Source: Rhizobium sp. (lineage in GTDB: Bacteria > Pseudomonadota > Alphaproteobacteria > Rhizobiales > Rhizobiaceae). From it: DNA of 64,000 nt. Under the pieces are notes generated by a model. It made no database searches. It saw nothing but the letters and a program-made list of their open reading frames with translations, and was not told the origin of the DNA. This document shows, in pieces, positions 56,878 through 64,000 of this stretch. A program made the translations under genes and the position numbers. The first letter of the stretch is position 1; each line of letters opens with the position of its first letter. The stretch lies in assembly GCA_002796995.1 (NCBI GenBank), contig PEKW01000015.1, forward strand, positions 124,001-188,000, read 5' to 3'.

Positions 56878-57159
56878 ATGACTGATATTGCAGAGACCAA
56901 GCCCTCGATCGACGTACGCCTCGTGCCGCCGCCGGAACGCCATCCCCGCATCTTCGGGATGCTGAACGCGCTTCTTCCGGGTGGCTCCATGCATATCATC
57001 AGCGATCACGATCCCCGGCCTTTGCACTATCATCTGGAAACGCATTTTTCCGGCCTGTTCGGCTGGGAATATCTGGAACAGGGCCCCGATCTGTGGCGGG
57101 TCGAGATCGCGCGGCTGGAAAGCGCCGGTTGCGACTGCTGCTGCGGCGGAGCCCATTGA
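56878..57159 (+). CDS. Small DUF2249 protein with a Cys-rich C-terminus
   Basis: 93 residues. The DUF2249 pattern is clear (HPRIFGMLNALLPGGSMHII, DHDPRPLHYHLE, FGWEYLEQGPDLWRVEI). The tail CDCCCGGAH, with four Cys and a His, could bind a metal or Fe-S cluster. DUF2249 proteins recur beside NO-reductase and NnrS genes but have no agreed function. First gene of a four-gene operon behind an FNR-like box. Confidence 0.8.
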   Translation: MTDIAETKPSIDVRLVPPPERHPRIFGMLNALLPGGSMHIISDHDPRPLHYHLETHFSGLFGWEYLEQGPDLWRVEIARLESAGCDCCCGGAH

Positions 57160-57198
57160 GCGGATCGCCGGATACGATTCCGCAGTGAGGTGACCGAC

Positions 57199-58557
57199 AT
57201 GCCAGGTGCGAGCCTTTCCCGCTGGACGATGGGCTATTTTGCCGCCGCCTGCCTCTTCCTGCTTGTCGCCGAGGTCCTGCTGGCGGCGGGCTACGGCTTT
57301 CCCGCCGCGGCCATCGAGGCGCCGCAGACGCTGGCTGTCGTTCACCTCCTCACCGCGGGCTGGTTCGGCCTGCTGATGTCGGGCGCCCTCCTGCAATTCG
57401 TGCCGGTGCTGGTGGCGAAACCGCTGAAGGGCGGCGGCGCCGCCCTGCCGGCTCTCATCGCGATCGTCGCCGGCGAAACCGGCCTCGTGCTCGGCTTCGT
57501 GGCAATGGACCGCGGTGCGGTTTTCGCCGCGCCGTTGCTGTCGGTCGGTGCCTCGTCTCTCTCCCTTGGTTATCTGACCATTGCCGGAATTGTCGGGATC
57601 ACGCTCGCCAGCGCATGGCCGCTGTCCCTGCCTGCCCGTTTCGTCGCCCTGGGGCTGATCGCGCTCGTCGCGACTCTCGCACTGGGAGCGACCTTCGCGC
57701 TCGTCCTGTCCGGATATCTACCGCCGTCATGGGCCGGCTTCCTGCCATCAGGGCTGCCGCTGCATGCGGCGCTCGGCCTTGGCGGCTGGCTCACGGTGTC
57801 GGCGGTGGGCGTCAGCTACAAGCTCCTGCCGATGTTCCTGCTTGCTCCCGATGGTGCCTCCGGTCGAGCCCGCATGGCATGGATGGCCGGTGCTGCAGCC
57901 GTCGCTTTGCTGCTCGCCTCCGTGCTGTTGTCAGTGGTCGATCTGGCGGGAACCACCGTCGCCCTTACGCTGGCCTTGTGTTCTTCGCTCGCCGGTCTCG
58001 GTCTCTATCTGGTCGACCTGCTTGCCATCTACCACGCGCGGCGGCGGCCGAAGCTGGAACTCAACAGCCTTGCCAGCATCGCTTCCTTTGCCGCGCTCTT
58101 CGTCGGTGCCGCATGGCTTGCCCTGGCGGCGGCGACCGGGCGCCTGGCAACGGACATAGCGGCGATCGTCTACCTGCTTGGCTTCGGATGGCTGACCGGG
58201 CTTGGCCTCGCCAAGCTCTACAAGATCGTTCCTTTCCTCACCTGGCTCGAATGCTACGGTCCGGTGCTTGGCCGCGTGCCGACGCCGCGGGTGCAGGATC
58301 TTGTCCGCGAGCCGCGCGCCCGGCTGTGGTTTCTGCTGTTTCATGTCGGCGTCCTGAGCGCGACCATTGCCCTGGCGCTCGACCATGATCTCGCCTTCCG
58401 CGTGGCGGCCGGGCTGCAGCTCGGGACGAGCCTCGCGCTCGTCGCCGAATTCCTACGCACGCGCCGCCTGATGGAAATTGCGCCCGACAAGCGCTTGCCT
58501 GGCGGAGCGATCCGTCCCAATTTCTTCCTGCCGTCCCTTCAGCCCACGAGGTCATGA
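57199..58557 (+). CDS. Polytopic membrane protein (about 12 spans) of the DUF2249 operon
   Basis: About 452 residues, nearly all hydrophobic, with spans such as YFAAACLFLLVAEVLLAAGY and TLAVVHLLTAGWFGLLMSGA. Histidines in VVHLLTAG, PLHAALGLGG and LLFHVGVL lie in or next to membrane spans and could bind heme or copper, as in NnrS and heme-copper oxidases. I cannot place it firmly in either. The ATG at 57199 has GAGGTGA upstream; the in-frame GTG at 57190 is part of that site. It overlaps the next gene by 4 bases. Confidence 0.72.
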   Translation: MPGASLSRWTMGYFAAACLFLLVAEVLLAAGYGFPAAAIEAPQTLAVVHLLTAGWFGLLMSGALLQFVPVLVAKPLKGGGAALPALIAIVAGETGLVLGFVAMDRGAVFAAPLLSVGASSLSLGYLTIAGIVGITLASAWPLSLPARFVALGLIALVATLALGATFALVLSGYLPPSWAGFLPSGLPLHAALGLGGWLTVSAVGVSYKLLPMFLLAPDGASGRARMAWMAGAAAVALLLASVLLSVVDLAGTTVALTLALCSSLAGLGLYLVDLLAIYHARRRPKLELNSLASIASFAALFVGAAWLALAAATGRLATDIAAIVYLLGFGWLTGLGLAKLYKIVPFLTWLECYGPVLGRVPTPRVQDLVREPRARLWFLLFHVGVLSATIALALDHDLAFRVAAGLQLGTSLALVAEFLRTRRLMEIAPDKRLPGGAIRPNFFLPSLQPTRS

Positions 58558-59078
58558 TGACAAACCCCTACAAAGAACTCGACGTACGGCCGATCCTGCG
58601 CAATGGCGGCGAACCCTTCCAAGCGATCATGGAAGCCGTGCAGTCGCTCAAGCCCGGCGAGGGATTTCGCCTGATCGCCACCTTCAAGCCGGCGCCGCTG
58701 TTCAACGTCATGGCCAAGCGCGGCTTTTCGCACGAAGCGTCCGAAATCGGCGGCGGCGACTGGGAGGTGCTGTTCACGCCCGAAGCGGGCGGGCCGGCCG
58801 ATGTCGCGGCCTCCGAAGGCGCCGTGTCGGCGGCGCTGTGGGCCGAACCGGTGTTTCACCTCGACCTCACTGAACTCGACCCGCCCGAGCCGATGGCGCG
58901 CATCCTCTCCAAGACCGAACTCATGGACCCGGGCGAGGTTCTGTTCGCGCTCCTGTCGCGCGAGCCGGTGTTCCTCATGCCGGAACTGGAAAAACGTGGC
59001 CACCAGTGGGTCGGCAATTACGACGAGAGCGGAACGGCCTATCGCATGCTGATCCGCATCGGCGAGGCGCAGGAGTGA
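58554..59078 (+). CDS. Two-domain DUF2249 protein
   Basis: 174 residues with two DUF2249-like halves. The first is ELDVRPILRNGGEPFQAIME with LKPGEGFRLIATFKPAPLF. The second is HLDLTELDPPEPMARILSKT with LMDPGEVLFALLSREPVFLM. It lacks the Cys-rich tail of the first gene in the operon. The start overlaps the preceding stop (ATGA), indicating coupled translation. Confidence 0.8.
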   Translation: MMTNPYKELDVRPILRNGGEPFQAIMEAVQSLKPGEGFRLIATFKPAPLFNVMAKRGFSHEASEIGGGDWEVLFTPEAGGPADVAASEGAVSAALWAEPVFHLDLTELDPPEPMARILSKTELMDPGEVLFALLSREPVFLMPELEKRGHQWVGNYDESGTAYRMLIRIGEAQE

Positions 59079-59082
59079 TGTG

Positions 59083-59403
59083 ATGGACATCGGCAGCGCA
59101 TCGGGGCTCGCCGCCGACATCGTCGCGGCGCTCACTACCATCACCGATCCGGAGATTGGCGGCAATATCGTCGATCTCGGCCTGATCTATGACGTGAGCG
59201 TCGATGCGGATGGCGCGGCCAGCATCGTCATGACGACCACGTCGCGTGGCTGCCCCGCCGCGGGCTTCCTGCAGCATGCGGTGCAGGCGGCGGTCGAGGC
59301 CGTCAAAGGGGTGACGGCGGCCGTCGTGGACCTCACCTACGAACCGCGCTGGACGCCGGACATGATCCGTTCCGGCGTCTTTCCGGTTGCCGCCCGGCAC
59401 TAA
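59083..59403 (+). CDS. MIP18/DUF59-family protein (SufT/PaaD-like)
   Basis: 106 residues. Motifs are ITDPEIGGNIVDLGLIYDVS and the conserved Cys in TTTSRGCPAAGFLQHAVQAA. DUF59 proteins take part in Fe-S cluster assembly or delivery. Its presence with DUF2249 and the membrane protein suggests the operon protects or repairs a metal centre during NO exposure (inference). ATG at 59083; a GTG at 59080 precedes it. Confidence 0.82.
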   Translation: MDIGSASGLAADIVAALTTITDPEIGGNIVDLGLIYDVSVDADGAASIVMTTTSRGCPAAGFLQHAVQAAVEAVKGVTAAVVDLTYEPRWTPDMIRSGVFPVAARH

Positions 59404-59428
59404 ATCTCCAGGAACCCCAGTCTTCACA

Positions 59429-59463
59429 CAAAGAGCCCGGCGCCGTTAGCGCCGGGCTCTTTG
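59429..59463. terminator. Bidirectional terminator between the DUF59 gene and nnrS
   Basis: A perfect 15-base stem (CAAAGAGCCCGGCGC / GCGCCGGGCTCTTTG) with loop CGTTA lies between convergent genes. Confidence 0.88.
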
Positions 59464-59470
59464 TTCTGGA

Positions 59471-60682
59471 TCAGGCGATGGCCACGCGCCGGACCCGGGC
59501 GAGCATCGGTCCATATTCGAAGACGAACAGTGCAAAGGCGGCAATCCAGAAGAAGCCGGCCGCCGAATAGAGCTCCATCATGTAGTCCGGCAGCAGGTCA
59601 GCGGCGGGGCGCAAAAAGGCGGCCAGCAGGATGAAGGCATAGGACAGCGTCGTGATGCGGGACGCGGTCAATACGCGGCCGGTGTGGCCGCGTGTGGCGC
59701 GGGTCATGACGGCCAGCATCATGGCGGCGATCGCGCCGACGGTCATGACATGCAGCACCGAATTGGTGGCAAGGTACCCTTCGGTACCGAGCGCAATGGC
59801 GAGGAAACCGAGGGGCACGAATGCGTAGGCGAGATGCAGGATGAAGAGCAGCTTCTCGGCGAAGACGGCATGGCCGCGCCAGCGCGCGAGACGGGCGACG
59901 TGAAGGCCGAAGGCGACGAGGGCCAGCAGCCCGGTGAGCCGGCTTTCGGGCAGGAGGGTCCAGCCGCCCAGCGCCACGGCGCCGCTAACGATCGCTGCGA
60001 TGTCGAAGCGGTTGAACGCAATGGGGAAGCGCTTCGCGCCATGCTGGTTCAGCCAATTGCGGGAGAAGCTCGGAATGATCCGGCCGCCGATGATCATGAT
60101 CAGGACGACATAGGCCGACACGGCCAGCCTCTGGGCCAGGCCGCCATGCTCGCCGCTCAGTGCGGTGACGTGGAAGCAGATATTGGCGGCGGACAGGAAG
60201 GCGAGCACGACCAGGACCTTCAGGTCCTTCCACTTGCGGCCGGCGACGATCTCGCGTGCGCAGATGAAGAGCAGGGCGGGCAGGAACAGGCTGTCGACGG
60301 CCGCGGCGATCTCGACGCCGATCAGGTCCGGCTGGAGTAGCACGAGGCGTCCGGCGAGCCACAGGCCGAACAGCATCATCAGCGGGCGGCCGGACACCGG
60401 CAACCGGCCCGTCCAGTTGGGCACCGCGGTCAGGAGGAAGCCGGCCACGACCGCCGGCGCAAATCCGAACAGCATCTCATGGGCATGCCAGTGGTGGCCG
60501 CCATAGGATCCGCCGATTTCCAGTCCGGTCGTCAGCGCCAGGATCCACAGGACCATGGCCGCGATCGCCATCAGGCCGGCGCCCAGGAAGAAGGGCCTGA
60601 AGCCGTAAGAGAACAGAACGGGGCCCGTCTTCGACAGGCCTCGGGGAATGCCGCCGCTGCGGGCTGTGTGCTGGCTGGTCAT
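59471..60682 (-). CDS. nnrS: NnrS-family heme- and copper-containing membrane protein
   Basis: 403 residues with 12 predicted spans. The NnrS hallmarks are [19 protein letters not shown] and [20 protein letters not shown], with further His in [13 protein letters not shown]. NnrS relieves NO stress in denitrifiers and pathogens, apparently by protecting metal centres. The start at 60682 fits the family; upstream in-frame sequence crosses the FNR-type boxes. Confidence 0.93.
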   Translation of the reverse strand: MTSQHTARSGGIPRGLSKTGPVLFSYGFRPFFLGAGLMAIAAMVLWILALTTGLEIGGSYGGHHWHAHEMLFGFAPAVVAGFLLTAVPNWTGRLPVSGRPLMMLFGLWLAGRLVLLQPDLIGVEIAAAVDSLFLPALLFICAREIVAGRKWKDLKVLVVLAFLSAANICFHVTALSGEHGGLAQRLAVSAYVVLIMIIGGRIIPSFSRNWLNQHGAKRFPIAFNRFDIAAIVSGAVALGGWTLLPESRLTGLLALVAFGLHVARLARWRGHAVFAEKLLFILHLAYAFVPLGFLAIALGTEGYLATNSVLHVMTVGAIAAMMLAVMTRATRGHTGRVLTASRITTLSYAFILLAAFLRPAADLLPDYMMELYSAAGFFWIAAFALFVFEYGPMLARVRRVAIA

Positions 60683-60699
60683 CGCGAAACTCCGTGGTT

Positions 60700-60713
60700 T
60701 TGACAAAGCGCAA
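60700..60713. promoter_or_regulatory. FixK/FNR-type box close to nnrS
   Basis: TTGACAAAGCGCAA matches TTG(A/C)-N6-(T/G)CAA exactly. It lies only 18 bases before the nnrS start, too close for the usual activating position, so it may modulate or repress nnrS. Confidence 0.6.
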
Positions 60714-60744
60714 TCACCAGTACGGGCGCGCGCGTCTCCGCTCT

Positions 60745-60758
60745 TTGACCAGACGCAA
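60745..60758 (-). promoter_or_regulatory. FixK/FNR-type box at activating distance from nnrS
   Basis: TTGACCAGACGCAA matches the consensus exactly. The -41.5 rule predicts nnrS transcription from about 60710, leaving a 28-base leader. Confidence 0.75.
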
Positions 60759-60847
60759 GCAAAACCTTGGTTTCTCAATGGATTCAGAAACTTCAAACCG
60801 ACCTCCCTCTGCCAAAATGACGCAGGAGGCCCCGCGCCGGGGGAAGT

Positions 60848-60861
60848 TTGTGCTGGCACAA
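60848..60861 (+). promoter_or_regulatory. NnrR-type box of nirK
   Basis: TTGTGCTGGCACAA sits in a perfect 16-base palindrome (60847-60862). Transcription is predicted near 60896, 46 bases before the nirK start. It differs from the TTGAC...GCAA sites toward nnrS, which hints at a different regulator of the CRP/FNR family. Confidence 0.8.
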
Positions 60862-60941
60862 ATTGCAGTTTCGGGTCCGGGCGTAAAACCATTCTCGACC
60901 GGACGACATTCGCTCCGTTCTACTCTAAAGGAGATCATTCG

Positions 60942-62084
60942 ATGACCGAGAAGTTTCAGGTAACTCGCCGCACGATCCTGGCCGGTGCGGCCTTCGCCGG
61001 CGCGCTGGCGCCGATCATCAGCACGTCCGAAGCCCGCGCCGAAGGCGGCGAGATCAAGACCAACGCCAAGGCAACCGCGGCCCAGATCGCCGCCCTGCCT
61101 CGCCAGAAGATCGAACTGGTGAAGCCGCCTTTCGTCCATGCCCACACCCAGAAGGCCGAGGGCGGACCGAAGGTCGTCGAATTCACCATGACGATCGAGG
61201 AAAAGAAGCTCATCATCGACGACCAGGGAACCGAAGTTCATGCCATGACCTTCAACGGTTCGGTTCCCGGCCCTCTGATGGTGGTTCACCAGGACGACTA
61301 TGTCGAGCTGACGCTGATCAATCCCGAGACCAACACGCTCCAGCACAATATTGACTTCCATTCGGCCACCGGTGCCCTCGGCGGCGGCGCGCTGACGGTG
61401 GTCAACCCCGGCGAGAAGACGGTGCTGCGCTTCAAGGCCACCAAGGCCGGCGTTTTCGTCTATCACTGCGCACCTCCCGGCATGGTGCCGTGGCACGTCA
61501 CCTCCGGCATGAACGGCGCCATCATGGTGCTGCCGCGCGACGGCCTGAAGGACGGCAAGGGCAACGAACTTGCCTATGACAAGATCTACTATGTCGGCGA
61601 ACAGGATTTCTATGTTCCCAAGGACGAGAAGGGCAACTTCAAGAAGTACGAGTCGGCCGGCGATGCCTATCAGGATGTCCTGCAGGTCATGCGCAGCCTC
61701 ACCCCCAGCCACGTCGTCTTCAACGGCGCGGTCGGCGCGCTGACCGGCGAGAACGCCCTGAAGGCCGAAGTGGGTGATCGCGTGCTGATCGTCCATTCGC
61801 AGGCCAACCGCGACACCCGCCCGCATCTCATCGGCGGTCACGGCGACTATGTCTGGGCAACCGGCAAGTTCCACAATCCTCCGGAAACGGACCAGGAAAC
61901 CTGGTTCATCCCCGGCGGGGCGGCAGGGGCTGCCTACTACACCTTCCAGCAGCCGGGCATCTACGCCTATGTCAACCACAACCTGATCGAGGCCTTTGAA
62001 CTCGGCGCGGCCGGACACTTCACCGTCACCGGCGAGTGGAACGACGACCTGATGACCTCGGTCTTGGCACCCTCGGCCAGCTGA
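60942..62084 (+). CDS. nirK: NirK, copper-containing nitrite reductase
   Basis: 380 residues with a Tat signal ([18 protein letters not shown]). Type 1 copper ligands are His135, Cys176, His185 and Met190; type 2 ligands include His140 and His175, plus a later His in [11 protein letters not shown]. The catalytic Asp138 is present (LQHNIDFH). Green-type spacing ([15 protein letters not shown]) matches class I enzymes of rhizobia. It reduces nitrite to NO in the periplasm. AAAGGAGA precedes the ATG at 60942. Confidence 0.98.
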   Translation: MTEKFQVTRRTILAGAAFAGALAPIISTSEARAEGGEIKTNAKATAAQIAALPRQKIELVKPPFVHAHTQKAEGGPKVVEFTMTIEEKKLIIDDQGTEVHAMTFNGSVPGPLMVVHQDDYVELTLINPETNTLQHNIDFHSATGALGGGALTVVNPGEKTVLRFKATKAGVFVYHCAPPGMVPWHVTSGMNGAIMVLPRDGLKDGKGNELAYDKIYYVGEQDFYVPKDEKGNFKKYESAGDAYQDVLQVMRSLTPSHVVFNGAVGALTGENALKAEVGDRVLIVHSQANRDTRPHLIGGHGDYVWATGKFHNPPETDQETWFIPGGAAGAAYYTFQQPGIYAYVNHNLIEAFELGAAGHFTVTGEWNDDLMTSVLAPSAS

Positions 62085-62094
62085 TCAAGCCCAC

Positions 62095-62123
62095 GCCCAT
62101 GCCCGCACCGCGCGGGCATGGGC
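62095..62123 (+). other. Hairpin between nirK and nirV
   Basis: A perfect 12-base stem (GCCCATGCCCGC / GCGGGCATGGGC) with a 5-base loop, starting 10 bases after the nirK stop. Without a T-tract it is more likely an mRNA stabiliser or attenuator that keeps nirK above nirV. Confidence 0.65.
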
Positions 62124-62167
62124 TCCCACCTCATTTCCCACCGCTCGACTGCCTCCGGGAGGTCGCC

Positions 62168-63064
62168 ATGTCCGCCATCCGTCACGCCCAATTCGTCTCC
62201 GGTGCCTCGGTCGTCTTGCCGGCGCTGCTGATGGTCGCTTTCGTCGGCGGCCTTGGCCTCCAGACAGGCCTGTTCCGGACAGCGCCTGCCGACATTCCCG
62301 TACCGGCGACGATCCGGATCGAGCCGCATGATTTCACCTACCGGCCGGCCGGTGAGTTCTACAAGGACGGTTTCGCCGTTGACGCCCCGAAGGTCGAGGT
62401 GCGTCGGACGCGGCCGCTCCACATCACCAAGTATCAGGTGACGACCGCCGAATACGACGCCTGCGTCGCTGAGGGCGCGTGCCCGGCCCGCGAGGCCACG
62501 ACGCCCTCTTCGTTCGACCTGCCCGCGACGTCGATCAGCCATGACGACGCGACGGCCTATGCCCAGTGGCTGAGCACCCGCACCGACGCGGTGTGGATCC
62601 TGCCGAGCGACGAGGACCTCGCATTCGCCGCCGGCTCGAAATTCCCGGATGATGCGCTAGGCGTCGATCCCGACAGCAAGAACCCCGCCCTGCGATGGCT
62701 GGCAGACTACCAGCGCGAAGCGGCCCGCAAGGCCTCGCGCGATCCGGCACCGCAGCCGCTCGGCCGCTTCGGCGAGGGCGAATACGGCTTGGCCGACTTC
62801 GCCGGCAATGTCTGGGAATGGACCTCGACCTGCAATCGCAAGGTGACCCTCGGTGAGGGCGCGAACGCCGCCTCTGCCAGCGAAAGCTGCGGTATCTACA
62901 TCGCCTCCGGCAAACACCGTTCGCCGCTCAGCGCCTTCATCCGTGACCCGAAGAGCGGCGGCTGCTCGGTCGGCACGCCGCCCGACAATGTCGGTTTTCG
63001 GTTGATCCGTGACGATAGCTGGTATGCGAGGCTAGTTTTTGCCTTTCGTCAGGCTGCATCCTAG
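62168..63064 (+). CDS. nirV: NirV, formylglycine-generating-enzyme-like protein
   Basis: 298 residues. An N-terminal membrane segment (ASVVLPALLMVAFVGGLGL) precedes an FGE-sulfatase-type domain: PLHITKYQVTTAEYDACV, TSISHDDATAYAQWLSTRT, and GLADFAGNVWEWTSTC. NirV accompanies nirK in rhizobia and Rhodobacter; its role is unproven and it is not always required for nitrite reduction. The start at 62168 follows GGGAGGTC. Confidence 0.92.
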   Translation: MSAIRHAQFVSGASVVLPALLMVAFVGGLGLQTGLFRTAPADIPVPATIRIEPHDFTYRPAGEFYKDGFAVDAPKVEVRRTRPLHITKYQVTTAEYDACVAEGACPAREATTPSSFDLPATSISHDDATAYAQWLSTRTDAVWILPSDEDLAFAAGSKFPDDALGVDPDSKNPALRWLADYQREAARKASRDPAPQPLGRFGEGEYGLADFAGNVWEWTSTCNRKVTLGEGANAASASESCGIYIASGKHRSPLSAFIRDPKSGGCSVGTPPDNVGFRLIRDDSWYARLVFAFRQAAS

Positions 63065-63157
63065 TCTAAAACCCGGGCTGATTGTTGCTCTTGGGCAGCC
63101 TCGTTCGGCACCCGGCACACTTTTTGGCGCGGGTGCTCGCAGAAAGGATCAGCGACG

Positions 63158-63859
63158 GTGAAGATCGATCGGACCGTCGTCAAGGCTCTTCCGCTGTTCG
63201 ACCGGATGAGCGACGAGGAGCTCGACAAGCTTCTGGCGCACGCGACCTCGCGACGGGTGCCGCAGGGTGAATGCGTATTCGAACAGGGCCAGCCCGCCGT
63301 CAGCTTCTATCTGCTCCTGCATGGCCGCCTGAAGGTGACCCAGGTCACCGAGGACGGGCAGCAGATCATCGTGCGGGTTGTGCATCCGGGCGATCTTTTC
63401 GGCTTTGCCAAGGCGCTGCAGCGCAGCGACTATCCCGGAACCGCGATTGCCGCCGCCGAAAGCCTGACTCTCGGCTGGCCGACGGACCTGTGGCCGAGCT
63501 TCGTCGAACACAATCCACGGCTCGCCGTCACCGCCATGCAGACGATCGGGCAGAGGCTCGAAGAGGCGCATACCCGTATCCGGGAAATGTCCACGCAGGA
63601 GGTCGAACGCCGCGTCGCCCACGCCGTCGTCCGCCTGGCGCGCAAGGCCGGCCGCAAGGAGGAAGGCGGCATCCGCATCGACTTCCCCATTTCCCGCCAG
63701 GACATCGCCGAAATGACCGGCACCACGCTGCACACGGTCTCGCGCATCCTCAGCGCCTGGGAGGGCCTGGGCCTGGTCGAGGGCGGCCGTCAGAAACTGC
63801 TGGTGACGAATATCGTCCGCCTGTCGGAACTCGCCGAAGGGTTCAAGGACCATCCGTGA
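63158..63859 (+). CDS. nnrR: NnrR, CRP/FNR-family NO-responsive activator
   Basis: 233 residues. A cyclic-nucleotide-type beta-roll (about 15-120) is followed by a dimer helix and a winged HTH (ISRQDIAEMTGTTLHTVSRI). There is no N-terminal Cys cluster, so it is not an oxygen-sensing FNR; NnrR proteins respond to NO. The recognition helix keeps the V-S-R that reads TTG-type half-sites. The start is GTG at 63158 after GAAAGGA. It is the prime candidate regulator of nirK, nor and nnr transcripts here. Confidence 0.9.
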   Translation: MKIDRTVVKALPLFDRMSDEELDKLLAHATSRRVPQGECVFEQGQPAVSFYLLLHGRLKVTQVTEDGQQIIVRVVHPGDLFGFAKALQRSDYPGTAIAAAESLTLGWPTDLWPSFVEHNPRLAVTAMQTIGQRLEEAHTRIREMSTQEVERRVAHAVVRLARKAGRKEEGGIRIDFPISRQDIAEMTGTTLHTVSRILSAWEGLGLVEGGRQKLLVTNIVRLSELAEGFKDHP

Positions 63860-63899
63860 GGCACCGAAACCGAAGCGGCGAAAAATTGCGCTTTGTTAG

Positions 63900-63913
63900 T
63901 TGCGCAAGCACAA
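63900..63913 (+). promoter_or_regulatory. NnrR/FNR-type box downstream of nnrR
   Basis: TTGCGCAAGCACAA has TTG-N8-CAA symmetry. It predicts transcription near 63948, 39 bases before the next gene. Confidence 0.6.
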
Positions 63914-63986
63914 AGAAGGGCTCGAACGAAGGGCGTATCTCCTGTCCCAACGGATCCGAAGGGTCCCGTTTTCAAGGAGATAAGAA

Positions 63987-64000
63987 ATGTCCATGATGTT
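63987..64000 (+). CDS. Start of a further denitrification-linked gene (truncated by window end)
   Basis: Only Met-Ser-Met-Met and part of the next codon are present. AAGGAGA lies 6 bases upstream and an NnrR-type box about 75 bases upstream, so the gene is real and probably co-regulated. An electron carrier such as pseudoazurin would fit the location beside nirK, but nothing in the visible sequence proves this. Confidence 0.6.

Overview
This window is high-GC DNA from an alphaproteobacterium, most likely a denitrifying member of the Rhizobiaceae. The evidence is gene content: a nosRZDFYLX cluster, nirK-nirV, a norEFCBQD operon, NnrR/NnrS/NnrU accessory genes, a rhizobial-style glxBCD-glnT unit, DctB/DctD-type regulators, and a palindromic mosaic repeat of the kind scattered through Rhizobiaceae genomes. 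No tRNA, rRNA, CRISPR array, insertion sequence or phage gene was seen.

Layout. 1-8134 (minus): N2O reductase operon nosR-Z-D-F-Y-L-X; nosX runs off the left edge. A perfect FNR-type site at 8205-8218 lies midway between nosR and a divergent ferritin-like gene. 9188-13576: an NsrR-type NO sensor, an FtsK-type DNA translocase without membrane segments, and an exported Sel1-repeat protein. 13893-34877: a nitrogen/amine block. It holds glxB-C-D, glnT, purU, a polyamine-type ABC transporter, a PAS protein plus sigma-54 activator, a class I amidotransferase, and an operon of self-sufficient P450, two glutamine-synthetase-like ligases and an aldehyde dehydrogenase. 35018-41458 (minus): a tripartite tricarboxylate transporter (tctC-B-A) with its own DctB/DctD pair. 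41750-48039: an ABC-F ATPase, then anaerobic ubiquinone genes ubiT-U-V (minus) and ubiD-ubiX (plus). 48036-64000: the NO and nitrite reductase region (nnrU, hemerythrin, a 51-residue membrane protein, norEF, norCBQD, hemN, a DUF2249/MIP18 operon, nnrS, nirK-nirV, nnrR) and the first codons of one more gene.

How the parts fit. NirK makes NO, NorCB reduces it to N2O, and NosZ reduces that to N2. HemN and UbiTUV/UbiDX would supply heme and ubiquinone without oxygen. FNR/NnrR-type 14-mers lie in front of nearly every one of these transcripts, often at a spacing that fits activation of one or both flanking genes.

The most intriguing part is the amine block. Three sigma-54 promoters (two perfect, one with a single mismatch) precede the transporter, the amidotransferase/PAS/activator unit and the P450 operon. 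Together these look like one regulon for uptake, gamma-glutamylation, oxidation and dehydrogenation of an unknown amine. I found no exact precedent for this gene set; the substrate is not readable from sequence.
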